Assembly: GCA_965221755.1 (NCBI GenBank)
Contig: OZ244921.1
Location: 558,001 to 622,000 of the forward strand
Reading direction: 5' to 3'
Source: Azophilus sp965221755
GTDB lineage: Bacteria > Pseudomonadota > Gammaproteobacteria > Pseudomonadales > Azotimanducaceae
Length of the DNA stretch: 64,000 bases
Shown here: positions 6,542 to 15,611 of the stretch, in pieces
Position numbering within the stretch: the first letter of the stretch is position 1
Layout of the letters: the number at the start of each line of letters is the position of its first letter
Program-made: the position numbers and the translations under genes
The notes under the pieces: generated by a model
What the model was told of the DNA's origin: nothing
Database searches by the model: none
The model's input: only the letters and a program-made list of their open reading frames with translations

Positions 6542-8419
6542 ATGGCCAGCATGATCTGCGGAATCCAGGCCTTGCGCGGCGATCCCGGCGCGGCGGCGCT
6601 CGATGCCATGGTGGCCGCCCTGCCGGGGCGCCGAACAGATGCCACCGCGGCCTGGACGGCGGAAGCGGCCCGCTTGGGCTGGCGCGGGCATGAGGCGGCG
6701 GACGGCGCGGCCTGCCGCGCGCGCGGCGGCGAGGGCGATTGGGTGGTCGCAAGCGCCCGCATCGACGGGCGCGACGAGTTGCGCGCCGCGCTGGGCGTTT
6801 CCGAACGAAAGGACGAGGCGCTGACGGACGCGGAGTTGATTTTGCGCGCCTGGCGCACATGGGGCGCGGAGTGTCCGCAGCGGCTGTACGGCGATTACGC
6901 GTTCGCCGCGTGGGACGCCGAACGCCGCCGGCTGCTTCTTGCCCGGGACCACATTGGCGCCCGGCCGCTCTACTACGCCGCCACGGCGGACCGCATTGTG
7001 TTCGCCAGCGACGTGAACGCGGTGCTCGCGGCCCCTGGCGTGGCGGCGGACTTGGACGAGGACGCGACCGCCTCCTGGCTTGCCCGCCACATTTTCTGGC
7101 CGTTCGGCGAACGCACATTCCACCGCGCGGTGCGGCGCCTGCTGCCGGGCCACCTGCTGGTGGCGGAGGCCGGCGGCTGGCGCGTGCGGCGCTGGTGGCA
7201 TCCGGAGCGGATTCCCGCGCTTGGCCGCATCGACGACGGCGAAGCCGCCGAGGCCTGCCTCGCGCTGTGCGCCACCGCGGTGGCGGATCGCGCGGGCGGC
7301 CCCCGCCGCGTGGGCGTGCATCTGAGCGGCGGCCTCGACTCCTCCTGCGTTTCGGCGCTCGCGGCGCGGGCGCTGCGGGCCGCGGGCCGCCCTGCCCCGC
7401 CCGCGTTCACCTGGCTGCCCGAGGCGGCGGAGGGGAGCCGCGACACCGCTCCCGGCGGCGAATACCGCCTTGTCGAAGCGGTCGCGGCCCAAGAGGGCCT
7501 GGAGGTCCACCACTGCCCGCCCACTGCCGCCGATATGCTGGCGACCTTGCGCCGCGATGTGACCCGGCACGACAGCTATCACCTCAACGAATGCCCCGTG
7601 CAGCGTTCGGCGGCGGCGCAGGGCGTGGGTGTGCTGCTGTCTGGCTGGGGCGGCGACGAGGGGGTTTCGTTCAACGGCCGCGGCTACCACCCCGACCTGT
7701 TGCGCACAGGCCGGCTCGCGGCGCTGCAGCGCGAGTTCGAGCACCGCCGCTTTCCCCTGCTCGGCATCGCGCGCTGCGCGGCGCTGCCGTTTGTTCAAGC
7801 CATGGAACCGGTGAGAACCTTGAGGGACACGCTTTGGCGGCTGCGCCAAGGCAAGACGCCGCTGCCGCCGACGGGCCGCTACCTGCACCCCGATTTCGCC
7901 CGCCGCACCCGCCTGCTGCCCATGCCTCCGACGGTCCCGGTGGCCGGCGCGCGAGCGGTCCAGCTCAGCCTGCTTGCGAGCGGCTATATCGACAGGCGCA
8001 TCGAAGGCTGGGCCGCGAGCGGGACGCGGCTGGGAATCGAGTACCGCTATCCGCTGCTGGACCGCCGACTGCTGGAATTCGTCCTGGCGCTGCCGCCGGA
8101 GCAGTTCCTCCGCGGCCCCGAAAGCCGGCGGCTGATGCGGCGTTCCCAGCGCGAAGTGCTGCCCGAACTGGTGCTGCGGAACCGCGACAAAACGGACCCC
8201 GCTCGGTACCGGGCCTATAGGGACGCGCTTGCCGAAACCTTGGCGCAAGTGCGCTCGATGATCGCCGGCGGCGGCGCGGGAACGGCGCGCGGCCGCTACC
8301 TGAACCTGGGCCGCCTGACGCGCGACCTTGAACTGCTGGGCGACTTCGACCCTGCCCGCATTCGCCGCCACCTGCGCCCCAGGCCCTTGATCCAGGCGTT
8401 GCAGTTCCTTGACTTCTAA
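6542..8419 (+). CDS. Lasso peptide cyclase (asparagine-synthetase-like, protein C)
   Basis: A 625-residue protein of the asparagine synthase family. The glutaminase-like N-terminal half contains MICGIQALRG and the LYGDYAFAAWD ... LLLARDHIGARPLYY block (residues about 117-147). The C-terminal half carries the ATP-pyrophosphatase loop VHLSGGLDSSCVSAL at about 258-272 and the YRYPLLDRRLLEFVLALP segment near 502. The expected first-position Cys of true glutamine amidotransferases is not at residue 2, as is usual for lasso cyclases, which do not need glutamine. It activates the Asp or Glu side chain with ATP and closes the macrolactam. It is the only cyclase in the window, so it probably serves all precursors. 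The next gene starts inside its last codons. Confidence 0.88.
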   Translation: MASMICGIQALRGDPGAAALDAMVAALPGRRTDATAAWTAEAARLGWRGHEAADGAACRARGGEGDWVVASARIDGRDELRAALGVSERKDEALTDAELILRAWRTWGAECPQRLYGDYAFAAWDAERRRLLLARDHIGARPLYYAATADRIVFASDVNAVLAAPGVAADLDEDATASWLARHIFWPFGERTFHRAVRRLLPGHLLVAEAGGWRVRRWWHPERIPALGRIDDGEAAEACLALCATAVADRAGGPRRVGVHLSGGLDSSCVSALAARALRAAGRPAPPAFTWLPEAAEGSRDTAPGGEYRLVEAVAAQEGLEVHHCPPTAADMLATLRRDVTRHDSYHLNECPVQRSAAAQGVGVLLSGWGGDEGVSFNGRGYHPDLLRTGRLAALQREFEHRRFPLLGIARCAALPFVQAMEPVRTLRDTLWRLRQGKTPLPPTGRYLHPDFARRTRLLPMPPTVPVAGARAVQLSLLASGYIDRRIEGWAASGTRLGIEYRYPLLDRRLLEFVLALPPEQFLRGPESRRLMRRSQREVLPELVLRNRDKTDPARYRAYRDALAETLAQVRSMIAGGGAGTARGRYLNLGRLTRDLELLGDFDPARIRRHLRPRPLIQALQFLDF

Positions 8420-9404
8420 GCCGCCAGGCATCCCGGCCGACCGCGGAGCGGACGTTTGCATCGCGCTGGCCGCCACCGAGAAATTCCTGCCCGGCGCCAT
8501 CGTCGCCGCCCATTCGTTTCTACAGCGGCATCCCGGCTTTTGCGGCGGGATGCTGCTGTTCCACAACAGACTGTCCGCCAAGCGCCGCGCGGCGCTGGCG
8601 CGGGCCTGTCCGGCGCTGCGGCCGGAGCCGGTGCGCCCCGCGCTGCGACGCCGCCTGGCCGCCTTCGCCGGCTGGCCATTGGCGAAGCGGCGGTGGCTTT
8701 CCAGCTTCCACTGCCTGGAGGCGTTCCGCATCGCCGGCTACCGCAAGGTGCTCTATTGCGACAGCGACCTCCTGTTCCGCGGCCCGGTCTGGGAACTCTT
8801 CGACCGCCGGGAGGCGCTGATCTGCTGCGGGGATTCCGTGTCCATGGCAGGAGGATGCCGCGACGCCGTCTCGTTCCAGCCGCTCGCCAGCCCCGCCCTT
8901 GCGGGGGCGAAAGGCGCGCTGGAGCGGACGTTCAATTCCGGGTTTTTGCTTATCGACGAGCGCCTGACGGGCGAGCGCGCCTACGCGGAGCTGCTGGGCC
9001 GGGTCGCGCCGGACGCCTGGCGCGGCACGGACACGGTCCACACCAACGACCAGTTCCTGCTGAACCAGCACTTCGCGGGACGGCAAAGCCTGGTCAGTTC
9101 GACCTACAACTATCCGCTGCACATGAGGGAGGCGATTCTGGCGCGCGAGGGGCTGGCGCCGAAGGACGCGAAGGTGCTGCACTTCACCGGCCCGGTCAAG
9201 CCCTGGAGCGCCGCCGCCATGCTGCGCTGGACCGACGGCGACCCCGCTTTCGCCCCCCATCCGGCCTATGCCTGGTGGCACGAGGCGTGGCTGGCCTGCC
9301 TGAATGACGCCCATCTCCGGCGGGCCTGGCCCGCCTTGGCGACGCGCGCCTTCGGCGGGCCTGCCGGTGTTGGCGGCGGCGAACAGGCGGGGAAGCCGCC
9401 ATGA
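8409..9404 (+). CDS. GT8-like glycosyltransferase of the lasso operon
   Basis: A 331-residue protein starting at a TTG that overlaps the cyclase stop. Family-8 features include ADVCIALAATEKFLPGAIVA near the N-terminus and the metal-binding DxD in KVLYCDSDLLFRGP at about 113-126. A FNSGFLLIDE segment, the NDQFLLNQHF motif and a late VLHFTGPVKPW histidine motif complete the set. Such enzymes transfer a hexose from a UDP-sugar. Coupled position suggests it glycosylates a lasso product or a linked surface molecule; the sequence does not show which. Truncated copies lie at 4944 and 5655. Confidence 0.75.
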   Translation: MTSKPPGIPADRGADVCIALAATEKFLPGAIVAAHSFLQRHPGFCGGMLLFHNRLSAKRRAALARACPALRPEPVRPALRRRLAAFAGWPLAKRRWLSSFHCLEAFRIAGYRKVLYCDSDLLFRGPVWELFDRREALICCGDSVSMAGGCRDAVSFQPLASPALAGAKGALERTFNSGFLLIDERLTGERAYAELLGRVAPDAWRGTDTVHTNDQFLLNQHFAGRQSLVSSTYNYPLHMREAILAREGLAPKDAKVLHFTGPVKPWSAAAMLRWTDGDPAFAPHPAYAWWHEAWLACLNDAHLRRAWPALATRAFGGPAGVGGGEQAGKPP

Positions 9405-10264
9405 GCGCGGCGTACGGGGCGATGCACGACCTCGAGCGCGCCGTTCGCACGCACCTTTTCGGCATCGCGCCGAACAACAGCGGCTCCAGTTTCCTCAAGG
9501 AGGCGATGGCGACCAGCAAGGCAACCTGGAACCTGCCGCGGGAAGGCCAGTTCGCGCTCGGCTTCGCCGGCCCCACCACGCTCAAGCACGGCGGGCTGAT
9601 CTGGAGCGAGCCCGAATGGCGGAGCCGCTTGGCCGACCCGGACGCCTACGACTGGCCGAGCATACGCAAGGCTTGGCACTTCCAAGCCTTCGCCCGCGAC
9701 CCCGCCGCCGCCGTGTTCTACACCAAGACGCCGCATTTCCTGCTGCATGTGGACGAGCTCGCGCGGCACTTTCCGAACGCCAGGTTCCTGTTCATGGTGC
9801 GCAACCCCTACGCCGTGTGCGAAGGGATTTGCAGGAACCAGCCCCGGAAGACCGTCCGCTTCGGCGGCGACCTGCCCTCCGCGGCCGCGCGGCATGTCGT
9901 CGCCTGCATGGAACTGCAGCGCCGGAACCTGGAGCGGCACGGCGGCCGGGGGGCTTTTTTCACCTACGAGGACATGTGCGATGCGCCGCATGAGGTCGAG
10001 GCGCGGATTCGCGCGCTGGTTCCCGAACTGCGCGACCTCAAGCTGCGCCAGCGCCTGCGGGTGAAGGACGGGATGTACGACGAGATGCTCGCCAACATGA
10101 ACCGCCGGCAAATCGACCGGCTCGACGCCGCGAAAATCGAGGCGTTCAACCGCGTGTTCGGCAGCCGCGCCGATGTGCTGGAGCACTTCGGCTACCGGAT
10201 CATGCCGCCGGATTCGGGCCGTCGGGAACAGCCGGGGCACATCCACGAAGCCAAGTTGCCCTGA
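9401..10264 (+). CDS. Sulfotransferase family protein (third, divergent)
   Basis: A 287-residue protein overlapping the GT8 gene by four bases (ATGA). It has an atypical PAPS loop NNSGSSFLKEAM at about 23-34, the 3'-phosphate motif FLFMVRNPYAVCEGI at about 129-143, and FFTYEDMCD. It belongs with the Sulfotransfer_3-like group rather than the PKSGNTW type at 2598 and 16615. It ends the cyclase - GT8 - sulfotransferase operon, so it is a candidate tailoring enzyme. Confidence 0.75.
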   Translation: MSAAYGAMHDLERAVRTHLFGIAPNNSGSSFLKEAMATSKATWNLPREGQFALGFAGPTTLKHGGLIWSEPEWRSRLADPDAYDWPSIRKAWHFQAFARDPAAAVFYTKTPHFLLHVDELARHFPNARFLFMVRNPYAVCEGICRNQPRKTVRFGGDLPSAAARHVVACMELQRRNLERHGGRGAFFTYEDMCDAPHEVEARIRALVPELRDLKLRQRLRVKDGMYDEMLANMNRRQIDRLDAAKIEAFNRVFGSRADVLEHFGYRIMPPDSGRREQPGHIHEAKLP

Positions 10265-10414
10265 AGAATTCCAGCCCGGCCACCGGGCACAGCCCGCTGG
10301 CACCCGATCCTCCCCGCCGTGCAGCACCGCGTACACCGTCGCCAAGTCCGACTCGCTCGCCGCCGAAGCTGGGAGAACGGCAGCCGCTACCCGTTCCCCG
10401 GCCCGCCTTTATCG

Positions 10415-10449
10415 GTTTACAGTTTCGGCTTTCATGATAATATGTAAAC
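10415..10449 (+). promoter_or_regulatory. Promoter with inverted repeat before Xre/ImmA gene
   Basis: GTTTACA (10415-10421) and its exact complement TGTAAAC (10443-10449) flank a spacer that holds a plausible minus-10 (TAATAT, 10438-10443). TTTACA can act as minus-35. It lies 24 bases before the GTG of the Xre-domain protein. An operator used for self-repression is the simplest reading. Confidence 0.5.
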
Positions 10450-10473
10450 TCGCTTGGAACAACGGAGGCCATC

Positions 10474-11568
10474 GTGTTCGGTGAGCGTCTCAAACTCGCC
10501 CGCAAACGCACCGGGCTTTCGCTTCGCGCGCTGTCCGGCGCGCTCGGGAACCGCGTCAGCGCCCAAGCCATCGGCAAGTACGAACGCGGCGAAATGATGC
10601 CGGGATCCGAAGTGCTGGACCTCCTGGCGAGGGCGCTCGACGTGTCGCCGCAATACCTCATGAGCGACCAGGTGCTTGAGTTGAGCGACATGGAGTTCCG
10701 CAAACGCTCCGGCACTTCCGCCCGGGACCGCGCCGCGGTCGAGGCCGCGGCCATCGAGGAACTGCAGCGCTACTGCGCCATCGAGCGGATACTTGGGCAG
10801 GCAAGCCCCGAATGGCGGGTCTCCCGGCTCGGCCGCCGGTTCCTGGGGTGTCTCGAGGAGGCGGAGTTCCTCGCCATGGAATTGAGGAAGGAGTGGCGGC
10901 TGGGCATCGATCCCATCGCGAACATGACCGAACTGCTCGAGGAGCGCGGCATCAAGGTGCTCCTCATCAAGCTGCCGGACAATGTCTCCGGGCTCACCTG
11001 TTCCGTGAGGCAGTCCCACGACAACGCACGGCTGTCCGTGATCGTCGTCAACGCCACGCACTCGCTGGAACGCCGGCGCCTGACCCTCGCGCACGAACTC
11101 GGGCACCGCGTGTTCGACCCGGGCTCTCCGGTGAACCATGAGAAGGCCGCCACCGAGTTCGCCGGCACCTTCCTCGTGACCCGCGAGCACCTGGAGGGCC
11201 GGCTCGGTCCGCGCAGGAACGCGCTGAGTTACGACGAGTTGGTGCAGTTGAAGCGCCAGTACGGCATCAGCGCCGCCGACCTGCTGGTGCGGCTCAACCG
11301 CTACGGCATCATCGACGATCAGACCCTGGCCTATGCCTTTCAGACCTTCGCCAGGGGATGGCGAGTGGAAGAGCCCGCGCCGATCGAGCCCGTCGAGTCG
11401 CGGGGGCAGCTTGAGGAGCCCCAGCGTTTCCAGCGCCTGTGCTACCGGGCGCTCGCCGAACGCTACATCTCTCCGGGCAAGGCTATGGAATTGCTGAAAC
11501 AGCCGCTGAATCGCATCGAACAGGCCATGCGGGGACCGGAACTCGCCGATGCCCACGCTGGTCGCTGA
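10474..11568 (+). CDS. Xre-type regulator fused to ImmA/IrrE metallopeptidase
   Basis: A 364-residue protein with a GTG start. The N-terminal helix-turn-helix spans about residues 5-60 (LARKRTGLSLRALSGALGN, with QAIGKYERGEMMPGS). The C-terminal ImmA/IrrE (COG2856) domain has the zinc site LAHELGHRVFDPG (HExxH at about 207-211) and a following NHEKAATEFAGTFLV segment. Members cleave repressors or act as antitoxin-like regulators in mobile elements. The PIN-domain gene overlaps its end by 20 bases; such Xre-COG2856/PIN pairs are predicted toxin-antitoxin modules. A second, different pair lies at 38269-39917. Confidence 0.88.
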   Translation: MFGERLKLARKRTGLSLRALSGALGNRVSAQAIGKYERGEMMPGSEVLDLLARALDVSPQYLMSDQVLELSDMEFRKRSGTSARDRAAVEAAAIEELQRYCAIERILGQASPEWRVSRLGRRFLGCLEEAEFLAMELRKEWRLGIDPIANMTELLEERGIKVLLIKLPDNVSGLTCSVRQSHDNARLSVIVVNATHSLERRRLTLAHELGHRVFDPGSPVNHEKAATEFAGTFLVTREHLEGRLGPRRNALSYDELVQLKRQYGISAADLLVRLNRYGIIDDQTLAYAFQTFARGWRVEEPAPIEPVESRGQLEEPQRFQRLCYRALAERYISPGKAMELLKQPLNRIEQAMRGPELADAHAGR

Positions 11569-12052
11569 CTCCTCGTGCGTGATCGACCTGCACAAGGTGG
11601 GCCTCCTGCTCCCACTGTTCGAGCTGCCCTACGCCGTCGTTACGCCGCAATCCCTGCTGGACGATGAACTCATCCGGCTGACCGGCGACGAGAAACGCGA
11701 GATGATCGACCGGGGGCTGCGGGCGCGACACCTGGATTCCATGGGCCTCCTGCAGGCCAAGCGGTATTTCGACCGTTACCCCGCGCTCGCGTGGAACGAT
11801 TGCCTCGCGCTGCGGATGGCCGAAGAGTCCAAAGCCGCAATCCTCCTGACCGGCGACAGCCTACTGCGGCGGATCGCAATGGAAAAGGCCATCGATATCC
11901 ACGGCGTCATCTGGGTGCTGGATGAAATGCATCAGTTCGCTGTCGTCGAGCCGGCTCGGCTGGCAGCGGCGATCCAAGATTTGATCGACGATCCGCTCGT
12001 CTTCCTGCCGGATGGGGCGCTGCGCCAGCGGTTGCAACGGCTGCGCAATTAG
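11549..12052 (+). CDS. PIN-domain toxin partner of Xre/ImmA
   Basis: A 167-residue PIN-like ribonuclease candidate. The first acidic residue lies in LVADSSCVIDL (Asp6), with acidic positions further on in AWNDCLALRMAEE and ILLTGDSLLRR, as expected for the PIN metal site. Overlap with the preceding gene argues for translational coupling. No VapB-like antitoxin is seen; the Xre/ImmA protein probably fills that role. Confidence 0.78.
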   Translation: MPTLVADSSCVIDLHKVGLLLPLFELPYAVVTPQSLLDDELIRLTGDEKREMIDRGLRARHLDSMGLLQAKRYFDRYPALAWNDCLALRMAEESKAAILLTGDSLLRRIAMEKAIDIHGVIWVLDEMHQFAVVEPARLAAAIQDLIDDPLVFLPDGALRQRLQRLRN

Positions 12053-12168
12053 CCGATAACCGGGACATGGGCGCTGCCCCCCAATCCGGCGCATTTAGCC
12101 CCTTGTCAGCAGTCCGCGTCATGCCGCCGGCCGCAACCTCCGCACTTTGAATTGATCCGCGCAACGAT

Positions 12169-12444
12169 GTGTTTGTCAGCGCCATTACCGGATGGGAGAT
12201 TGCCGTCAAGCGCGCGAAGGGAAAGATCACCGCCCCGCGCAACCTGGCGGCTCTGGTTGAGGAAAGGGGGTTTGTCCATCTGCCGCTAACCTTTCATCAC
12301 GCGGAGCAGGCGGGCGATCTTCCGATGCATCACCGCGATCCGTTCGACCGGTTTTTGATTGCCCAGGCGCGGGCCGAGGGGCTGGTCCTTGTCACCCGGG
12401 ACGCCCGCATTCCCCTCTACGGAGTCCGCACGCTGGCGGCCTGA
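12169..12444 (+). pseudogene. VapC-type PIN toxin lacking its N-terminus
   Basis: The frame reads VSAITGWEIAVKRAKGKI, LAALVEERGFVHLPLT, MHHRDPFDRFLIAQARAEG and LVLVTRDARIPLYGV, the middle and end of a VapC. The first 40-50 residues with the invariant Asp (usually LLDTH) are absent, and the upstream sequence does not supply them. It is therefore a truncated, probably inactive toxin with no visible VapB partner. Confidence 0.75.
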
Positions 12445-12528
12445 GCACGAGGCCGGGCGCTCCTTTCCCGCAAGGCGCGCAGCAACCGGCGGGGGCAGGG
12501 GCCCGGTTTCAATTTCCGCCGCCGCGAG

Positions 12529-12680
12529 AGACCGCGCCCGCGTTGGGCTGCGCCAATGAAGCATTTCCGAATCGAGCCACCACCGGATGACTTGCCGAGT
12601 TGCGTGGATGCCCTCGCGTGATATGATTCGCCCTTAGCGAACCCTGAACCGAGCGAGGATTCTTCCGCCATGCCCCCCCA
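12529..12680 (+). repeat. Third copy of the precursor upstream cassette, precursor truncated
   Basis: Matches 1-160 and 15988-16150, including the promoter-like pair and the ATG (12670). The C-run is only seven bases (12673-12679) and is followed by unrelated sequence, without leader or core. It is a dead end of the precursor family and shows where the cassette recombines: at the homopolymer. Confidence 0.8.
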
Positions 12681-12691
12681 AGCCGGGCGCG

Positions 12692-12775
12692 AGTGCGGCG
12701 ACCGGCGCGTAGGCCACCGCCATGCGCTGCCGCCATGCGCTGGCTGTGGTTCGCCGCCATCAGCGCCGCGCCCTA
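12692..12775 (-). pseudogene. Scrap of the Wzx flippase gene
   Basis: This stretch repeats about 54851-54915, an internal piece of the flippase gene at 54645-56033 (minus-strand protein MAANRSQRIAVAYAP there, MAANHSQRMAA here). It joins the truncated precursor cassette to the nucleotidyltransferase gene and supplies the apparent upstream extension of the latter. Confidence 0.65.
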
Positions 12776-12829
12776 TCCGGTGCCCTCCGCGGGCCTCGGT
12801 CGATCGGCAACACCCCCCGGCCCACCGAT

Positions 12830-14026
12830 GTGACGCCGGCTCTTGATGGGCTGCTCTGCGGGCTTCGCCTCGCGCTCGGCACGGGTGATTCGCAGGCCGA
12901 CGCGGCCGCGCTGTCTCGCGTCGATGACTGGGATCGCGTCGCTCGCCTCGCGGCCTGGCACCGAGTCACGACCCTGCTCCTCGATGGACTCGGCCCCGAG
13001 GTCGAGCGGATCGCCGGCCGCCAGTTTGCGCACCGACTCCGCCAGCGCCGGCGCCGGGTGCGCATCCGCGGTCTGCGCCAGCTCGATGCACTGGCCGTCG
13101 CCGCCGGCGCGCTCGCCGAGAGCGGGATCCCCTGCCTCGTCGTCAAGGGCCTGCCCCTCAGCCAGCGGCTTCACGGCAATCCGCTGACCAGAGAGTCGAT
13201 CGACATCGATCTGCTCGTTCCGCCCGACGCGTTCTCCGCGGCCGAGCGGACCTTGCGCGAGCGTGGCTGGTGCCGACGCTCACCTACCTTCCGGGAGACG
13301 CCAGCGCGCAACCGCTGGTACGCGAGGCTCGTGAAGGATGTCGTACTCGCACGACCGGCGCGCGCCAACGCCGGACCGCCACTCGTGCTGGAACTGCACC
13401 GGCGCCTGACAGGCAACCCGTACCTGCTCGACGTATCGTTCGATCGTCTCCATGCGGAGAGTGCCGTCACGACGGTCGGCGGATACGCCTTCCGGACTCC
13501 GGGTGACGACGCCCAGCTCGGCTACCTCGCCTGCCATGGTCTTCAGCACTGCTGGCACCGTCTCAAGTGGCTCTGCGACATCGCGGCCCTGGTGGAGTCG
13601 ATGGACGAGTCCGGCCTCGCTCGCTCGCTCGGCTGGTGCCGGGCGCGGGGGATCGACATCGCCGTGGCGCCCGCACTCGGTCTGTGCGCGCAGGCGCTGC
13701 ACGTCGCGCACCCGCGCGCGGCCGCGTCGTTGCCGTTCGATGCGCGACGGAGTCGCTTCCTTGAGCGGATCGCGCAGCGCACTTGGAACAGGCCCGAAAC
13801 CTGGCCGAACGTCCGGTGGCATCTCGAATTGAAGGTGTTGCATCTGCTGACGAAACCCGATCCGCGCCACCTCGTGCACGCGCTCGCAACGAACGTGTTC
13901 GCACCGCACCACTTCGGGCAGCCCGATATGCCCGATCGGCTCTTCCTTCTCTACCCTCTGGTCTATAACGTGCGCTGGCTATTAAAGATCGCACGGCGGA
14001 GGTGGGGCGCCGGACGGCAGGGATGA
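12830..14026 (+). CDS. Nucleotidyltransferase-family protein (NTP_transf_5-like)
   Basis: A protein of about 398 residues with the core IPCLVVKGLPLSQRLHGNPL followed by ESIDIDLLVPPDAFSAAERTL. This is the KG ... DxD pattern of the uncharacterised nucleotidyltransferase family often found in lasso and capsule clusters. The frame is open back to 12722, but 12722-12775 derives from a flippase fragment, so the GTG at 12830 is the better start. The remainder is Arg- and Ala-rich helical sequence with a LKWLCDIAALVE segment. Its substrate is unknown; nucleotidylation of a peptide or sugar is possible. Confidence 0.75.
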   Translation: MTPALDGLLCGLRLALGTGDSQADAAALSRVDDWDRVARLAAWHRVTTLLLDGLGPEVERIAGRQFAHRLRQRRRRVRIRGLRQLDALAVAAGALAESGIPCLVVKGLPLSQRLHGNPLTRESIDIDLLVPPDAFSAAERTLRERGWCRRSPTFRETPARNRWYARLVKDVVLARPARANAGPPLVLELHRRLTGNPYLLDVSFDRLHAESAVTTVGGYAFRTPGDDAQLGYLACHGLQHCWHRLKWLCDIAALVESMDESGLARSLGWCRARGIDIAVAPALGLCAQALHVAHPRAAASLPFDARRSRFLERIAQRTWNRPETWPNVRWHLELKVLHLLTKPDPRHLVHALATNVFAPHHFGQPDMPDRLFLLYPLVYNVRWLLKIARRRWGAGRQG

Positions 14027-14386
14027 AGTCGCGCTCCCCAGCTCCCGCGGCACCCCATCCCCACCGCGGCCCCGTCTCTCATCGGATGCGTTACGTGAGC
14101 CGTCGCGGTGGCGCGGCCCCCGCGATTCCCGGTAGCGCTCCGGAAGACCGCTTCATGGCACGATTGCGGCGCACCCGATCGGGGGGATTGCGAAAGCGTG
14201 TATCGGCCCGGCGGGAATGCCCGGCGCGGCCCCGGTGCATGCATGTTGCCCGCATCATGCGCGAGCCGGTACATTGGCCGGTAGGCGCCCGCGCCGGGGG
14301 AGCGACTTTCGCTCAGGCTGGAGTTGGATTTGCCGGCAATTCAATCCTGAAATTCCGGAGAGCTTCGGACTAACCGGAGAGTAGTG
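14027..14386. other. Intergenic region before UDP-glucuronate decarboxylase
   Basis: About 360 bases with no recognised gene. GGAGAG (14376-14381) is a good ribosome-binding site for the next gene. No promoter stands out. Confidence 0.4.
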
Positions 14387-15328
14387 ATGGAATACAGAAA
14401 ACGCATCCTGGTGACCGGAGGAGCCGGCTTTCTCGGTTCTCACCTCTGCGAGCGCCTGGTTGCCGAAGGGCACGATGTCCTGTGCGTCGATAACTACTTC
14501 ACCGGCGCCAAGGACAACCTCCTCGGCCTTTTCGATTCCCCCCATTTCGAGCTGATGCGCCATGACGTGACATTCCCCCTCTATATCGAAGCCGACGAGA
14601 TCTATAATCTCGCCTGCCCGGCGTCTCCGGTGCATTATCAATACGATCCCGTGCAGACGATCAAGACCAGCGTACACGGCGCGATCAACATGCTGGGGCT
14701 GGCCAAGCGGGTCCGGGCAAAGATATTCCAGGCATCCACCAGCGAGGTTTACGGAGATCCGGACATCCACCCCCAGACCGAGGATTACAAGGGCAACGTC
14801 AATCCCATCGGCCGCCGGAGCTGTTATGACGAGGGCAAGCGCTGCGCGGAAACCCTGTTCTTCGACTATCGCCGCCAACACAATCTGAATATCCGGGTGG
14901 CCCGGGTCTTCAACACCTATGGCCCCCGGATGCATCCCGGTGACGGGCGGGTGGTGTCCAATTTCATCGTCCAGGCTCTCAGGGGCGACGACATCACTAT
15001 CCACGGCGACGGCAGCCAAACCCGTTCATTTTGTTACGTGGACGATTTGATCGAAGGTTTCCGGCGGCTGATGGATGCGCCCGACGAGTTGACCGGGCCG
15101 GTCAATCTGGGCAATCCTGCTGAGTTCTCCATTAAAGAACTCGCGGAACAGGTGATCGAGCTGACGGGCAGCAAGTCCAAACTCGTCCACCAGGAGCTGC
15201 CAGAGGACGACCCTGCCCGGCGTTGTCCCGACATCACGCTGGCCAAGGAGAAGCTGGGCTGGGAGCCGTCCATCGCGCTTGGCGAGGGCCTGAAGAAAAC
15301 CATCGCCTATTTTGACAACATGATCTGA
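14387..15328 (+). CDS. UDP-glucuronate decarboxylase (UDP-xylose synthase)
   Basis: A 313-residue extended short-chain dehydrogenase. NAD site VTGGAGFLGSHLCERL at about 9-24; the family-specific YNLACPASPVHYQYDP segment at 78-93; catalytic Thr/Ser in ASTSEVYGDP and YDEGKRCAE (YxxxK) near 146; RVFNTYGPRMHPGDGRV after it. It converts UDP-glucuronate to UDP-xylose, supplying a sugar for the surface polysaccharide. ATG at 14387 is preferred over the GTG just before it because of the spacing to the ribosome-binding site. Its 3' end is copied at 1447-1570. Confidence 0.92.
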   Translation: MEYRKRILVTGGAGFLGSHLCERLVAEGHDVLCVDNYFTGAKDNLLGLFDSPHFELMRHDVTFPLYIEADEIYNLACPASPVHYQYDPVQTIKTSVHGAINMLGLAKRVRAKIFQASTSEVYGDPDIHPQTEDYKGNVNPIGRRSCYDEGKRCAETLFFDYRRQHNLNIRVARVFNTYGPRMHPGDGRVVSNFIVQALRGDDITIHGDGSQTRSFCYVDDLIEGFRRLMDAPDELTGPVNLGNPAEFSIKELAEQVIELTGSKSKLVHQELPEDDPARRCPDITLAKEKLGWEPSIALGEGLKKTIAYFDNMI

Positions 15329-15369
15329 TATCTGGCCGTTGACTGGCGGCCAAATGCGGCGGTCAGGCA

Positions 15370-15406
15370 GGCGGGACTACCGCCGCGAATTCGAACCGGA
15401 CTGAAC
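15370..15406 (+). pseudogene. 3' scrap of carbamoyltransferase gene
   Basis: The bases read RDYRREFEPD and a stop, the same as the end of the carbamoyltransferase at 48045-49880 (RRDYRREFKPD). Only about a dozen codons are present, between the decarboxylase gene and precursor copy 6. It adds to the set of copied gene ends in this region. Confidence 0.7.
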
Positions 15407-15445
15407 GCTGGCAAGCGCCGCGAGCGGGCGCCTTGGCCGGTCATG

Positions 15446-15611
15446 CTGCTGCGCGCGCCAAGCCATTGGCGGGCACTGGCTTGGTTCCGCCATCTTTGCG
15501 GGTTCAGACATATCCGGGCTGTGCTATCATGGGAATCGGTGTTGTTCCACCTTCTCAAATGAGGCTGACCGATGAAATACCAGCACAACGCGAGCGACGA
15601 CAGCTTGATTA
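15446..15611 (+). repeat. Direct repeat upstream of precursor copy 6 (first copy at 1650-1815)
   Basis: Near-identical to 1650-1815. It contains TATCAT at 15525-15530, the leader start MKYQHNASDDSL and the beginning of the C-run. Divergence begins after the run. Confidence 0.85.

Noticed and set aside
6383..8731. 782-codon minus-strand open frame opposite the cyclase
   Set aside because: It is a GC-rich shadow; the plus strand has clear cyclase motifs.
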